Assembly: GCA_963795415.1 (NCBI GenBank)
Contig: CAWCHQ010000001.1
Coordinates: 992,001 to 1,056,000, forward strand
Direction of reading: 5' to 3'
Length of the DNA stretch: 64,000 bases
Source: CAVSUZ01 sp963795415
GTDB lineage: Bacteria > Pseudomonadota > Alphaproteobacteria > Acetobacterales > Acetobacteraceae
The stretch's first letter is position 1; each line of letters opens with the position of its first letter. Shown here piece after piece: positions 63,606 through 64,000 of the stretch. The notes below the pieces were generated by a model. It worked only from the letters and a program-made list of their open reading frames with translations, did not search any database and was not told where the DNA came from. The position numbers and the translations under genes are program-made.

Positions 63606-64000
63606 TGAGGTGGACCCCATCCATTGGACAGGAAACGGGTGAGCTAGAGAGACTCCCGCCGGTTACGAATCCCGCTACCCGTGCGACGGGGAAGCGAAGC
63701 TGCATAGCACGTTCTGATCGTCGATTGACCCCTTTTGTTGCTGTTGTGGTGCCTGTGGGGATGTGGTCAACGCGCTGGCGTTGTCCACATATCCACAGGT
63801 CGGCGCGGCCTCGAACATTTCGCGCGGCGTTCGATAACCGAGCGCTTGGTGCAAACGCACTTCGTTGTAAAAGGCCAGCCACCTGCCGATACCGCCACGT
63901 GCCGCACCAACCGAGGCGTACGCCTTGATGAACACCTCCTCATATTTCAGGCTGCGCCACAGGCGCTCGATGAAGATGTTGTCCAAAAATCGCCCTTTGC
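63606..64000 (-). mobile_element. IS3-family element, copy 2 (partial, runs off the window)
   Basis: Inverted relative to copy 1, starting with its right end TGAGGTGGACCCCATCC. The minus-strand frame holds an uninterrupted transposase C-terminus (MDNIFIERLWRSLKYEEVFI, GYRTPREMFEAAPTCGYVDN), lacking the deletion of copy 1. A few substitutions distinguish the copies (for example APT versus API). Confidence 0.88.

Noticed and set aside
1..64000. CRISPR arrays, rRNA or tRNA genes
   Set aside because: No regularly spaced repeats of 24-48 bp and no tRNA-like or rRNA-like segments were recognised on either strand. The only tandem arrays are the 12- and 13-bp ones listed.

Overview
The window is high-GC DNA of an alphaproteobacterium, most likely a member of the Acetobacteraceae or a close relative. 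This rests on gene content (heterotetrameric sarcosine oxidase, AddAB in place of RecBCD, a ChpT-like phosphotransferase, DUF3553, an alphaproteobacterial-type type II secretion set). It is an inference; no rRNA or tRNA is present to anchor it. The window alternates between ordinary chromosomal blocks and mobile-element scars, and many genes carry single-base frameshifts.

Layout. 1-0.6 kb: Tn3-type transposase tail cutting into a FitA/VapC-like toxin-antitoxin pair. 1.0-3.6 kb: YdcF-like protein, a lipoprotein, gspM and gspG. 3.7-8.0 kb: IS256-family element split by an intact IS110 element, then IS110 debris. 8.1-28.8 kb: conserved block with tartrate/isopropylmalate-type dehydrogenase, ChpT-like protein, DUF3553, moaA, soxBDAG, addBA, an oligopeptide-type binding protein, aminotransferase, NRDE protein, a 54-codon membrane peptide and a flavin-dependent oxidoreductase. 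29.0-30.8 kb: exosortase-like membrane protein, a partner gene and a small anchored proline-rich protein. 31.7-45.5 kb: secreted beta-helix protein overlapping a type II secretion cluster (gspK, O, E, F, H, I, J, L, C/N, D), with a lytic transglycosylase and a GlcG-like protein on the other strand. 45.7-51.7 kb: IS630, second IS110, group II intron and second IS256. 51.7-55.3 kb: decayed hypE-hypA-hypB, ABC transporter, LysR and homocysteine methyltransferase remnants. 55.8-57.9 kb: membrane protein, nitrilase and NAD kinase. 57.9-64 kb: IS1634 element and a broken defence operon (PtuA-like ATPase, PtuB-like HNH protein, DUF1156 DNA methylase) hit by two copies of one IS3-family element.

Main inferences. 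(1) The type II secretion locus looks physically split by an inversion between the two inverted IS110 copies. The IS256 end at 3.73 kb and the IS256 end at 46.84 kb share an 8-bp direct repeat (TCGTCATG) and paired terminal repeats, so they were once one insertion. Flipping 6.7-46.9 kb would put gspM/gspG next to the gspD end of the main cluster, which lacks exactly those two genes. (2) The last 5 kb hold a translationally overlapping ATPase-HNH-DUF1156 methylase operon, a Septu-like module fused by context to a modification enzyme. Precise removal of the IS3 element restores the ATPase frame. (3) The exosortase-like gene with its small anchored neighbour may be a minimal sorting system.

Caveat: about twenty single-base indels, several in homopolymers and in genes expected to be functional (soxA, addB, gspG, gspH, gspO), could be consensus sequencing errors rather than decay.
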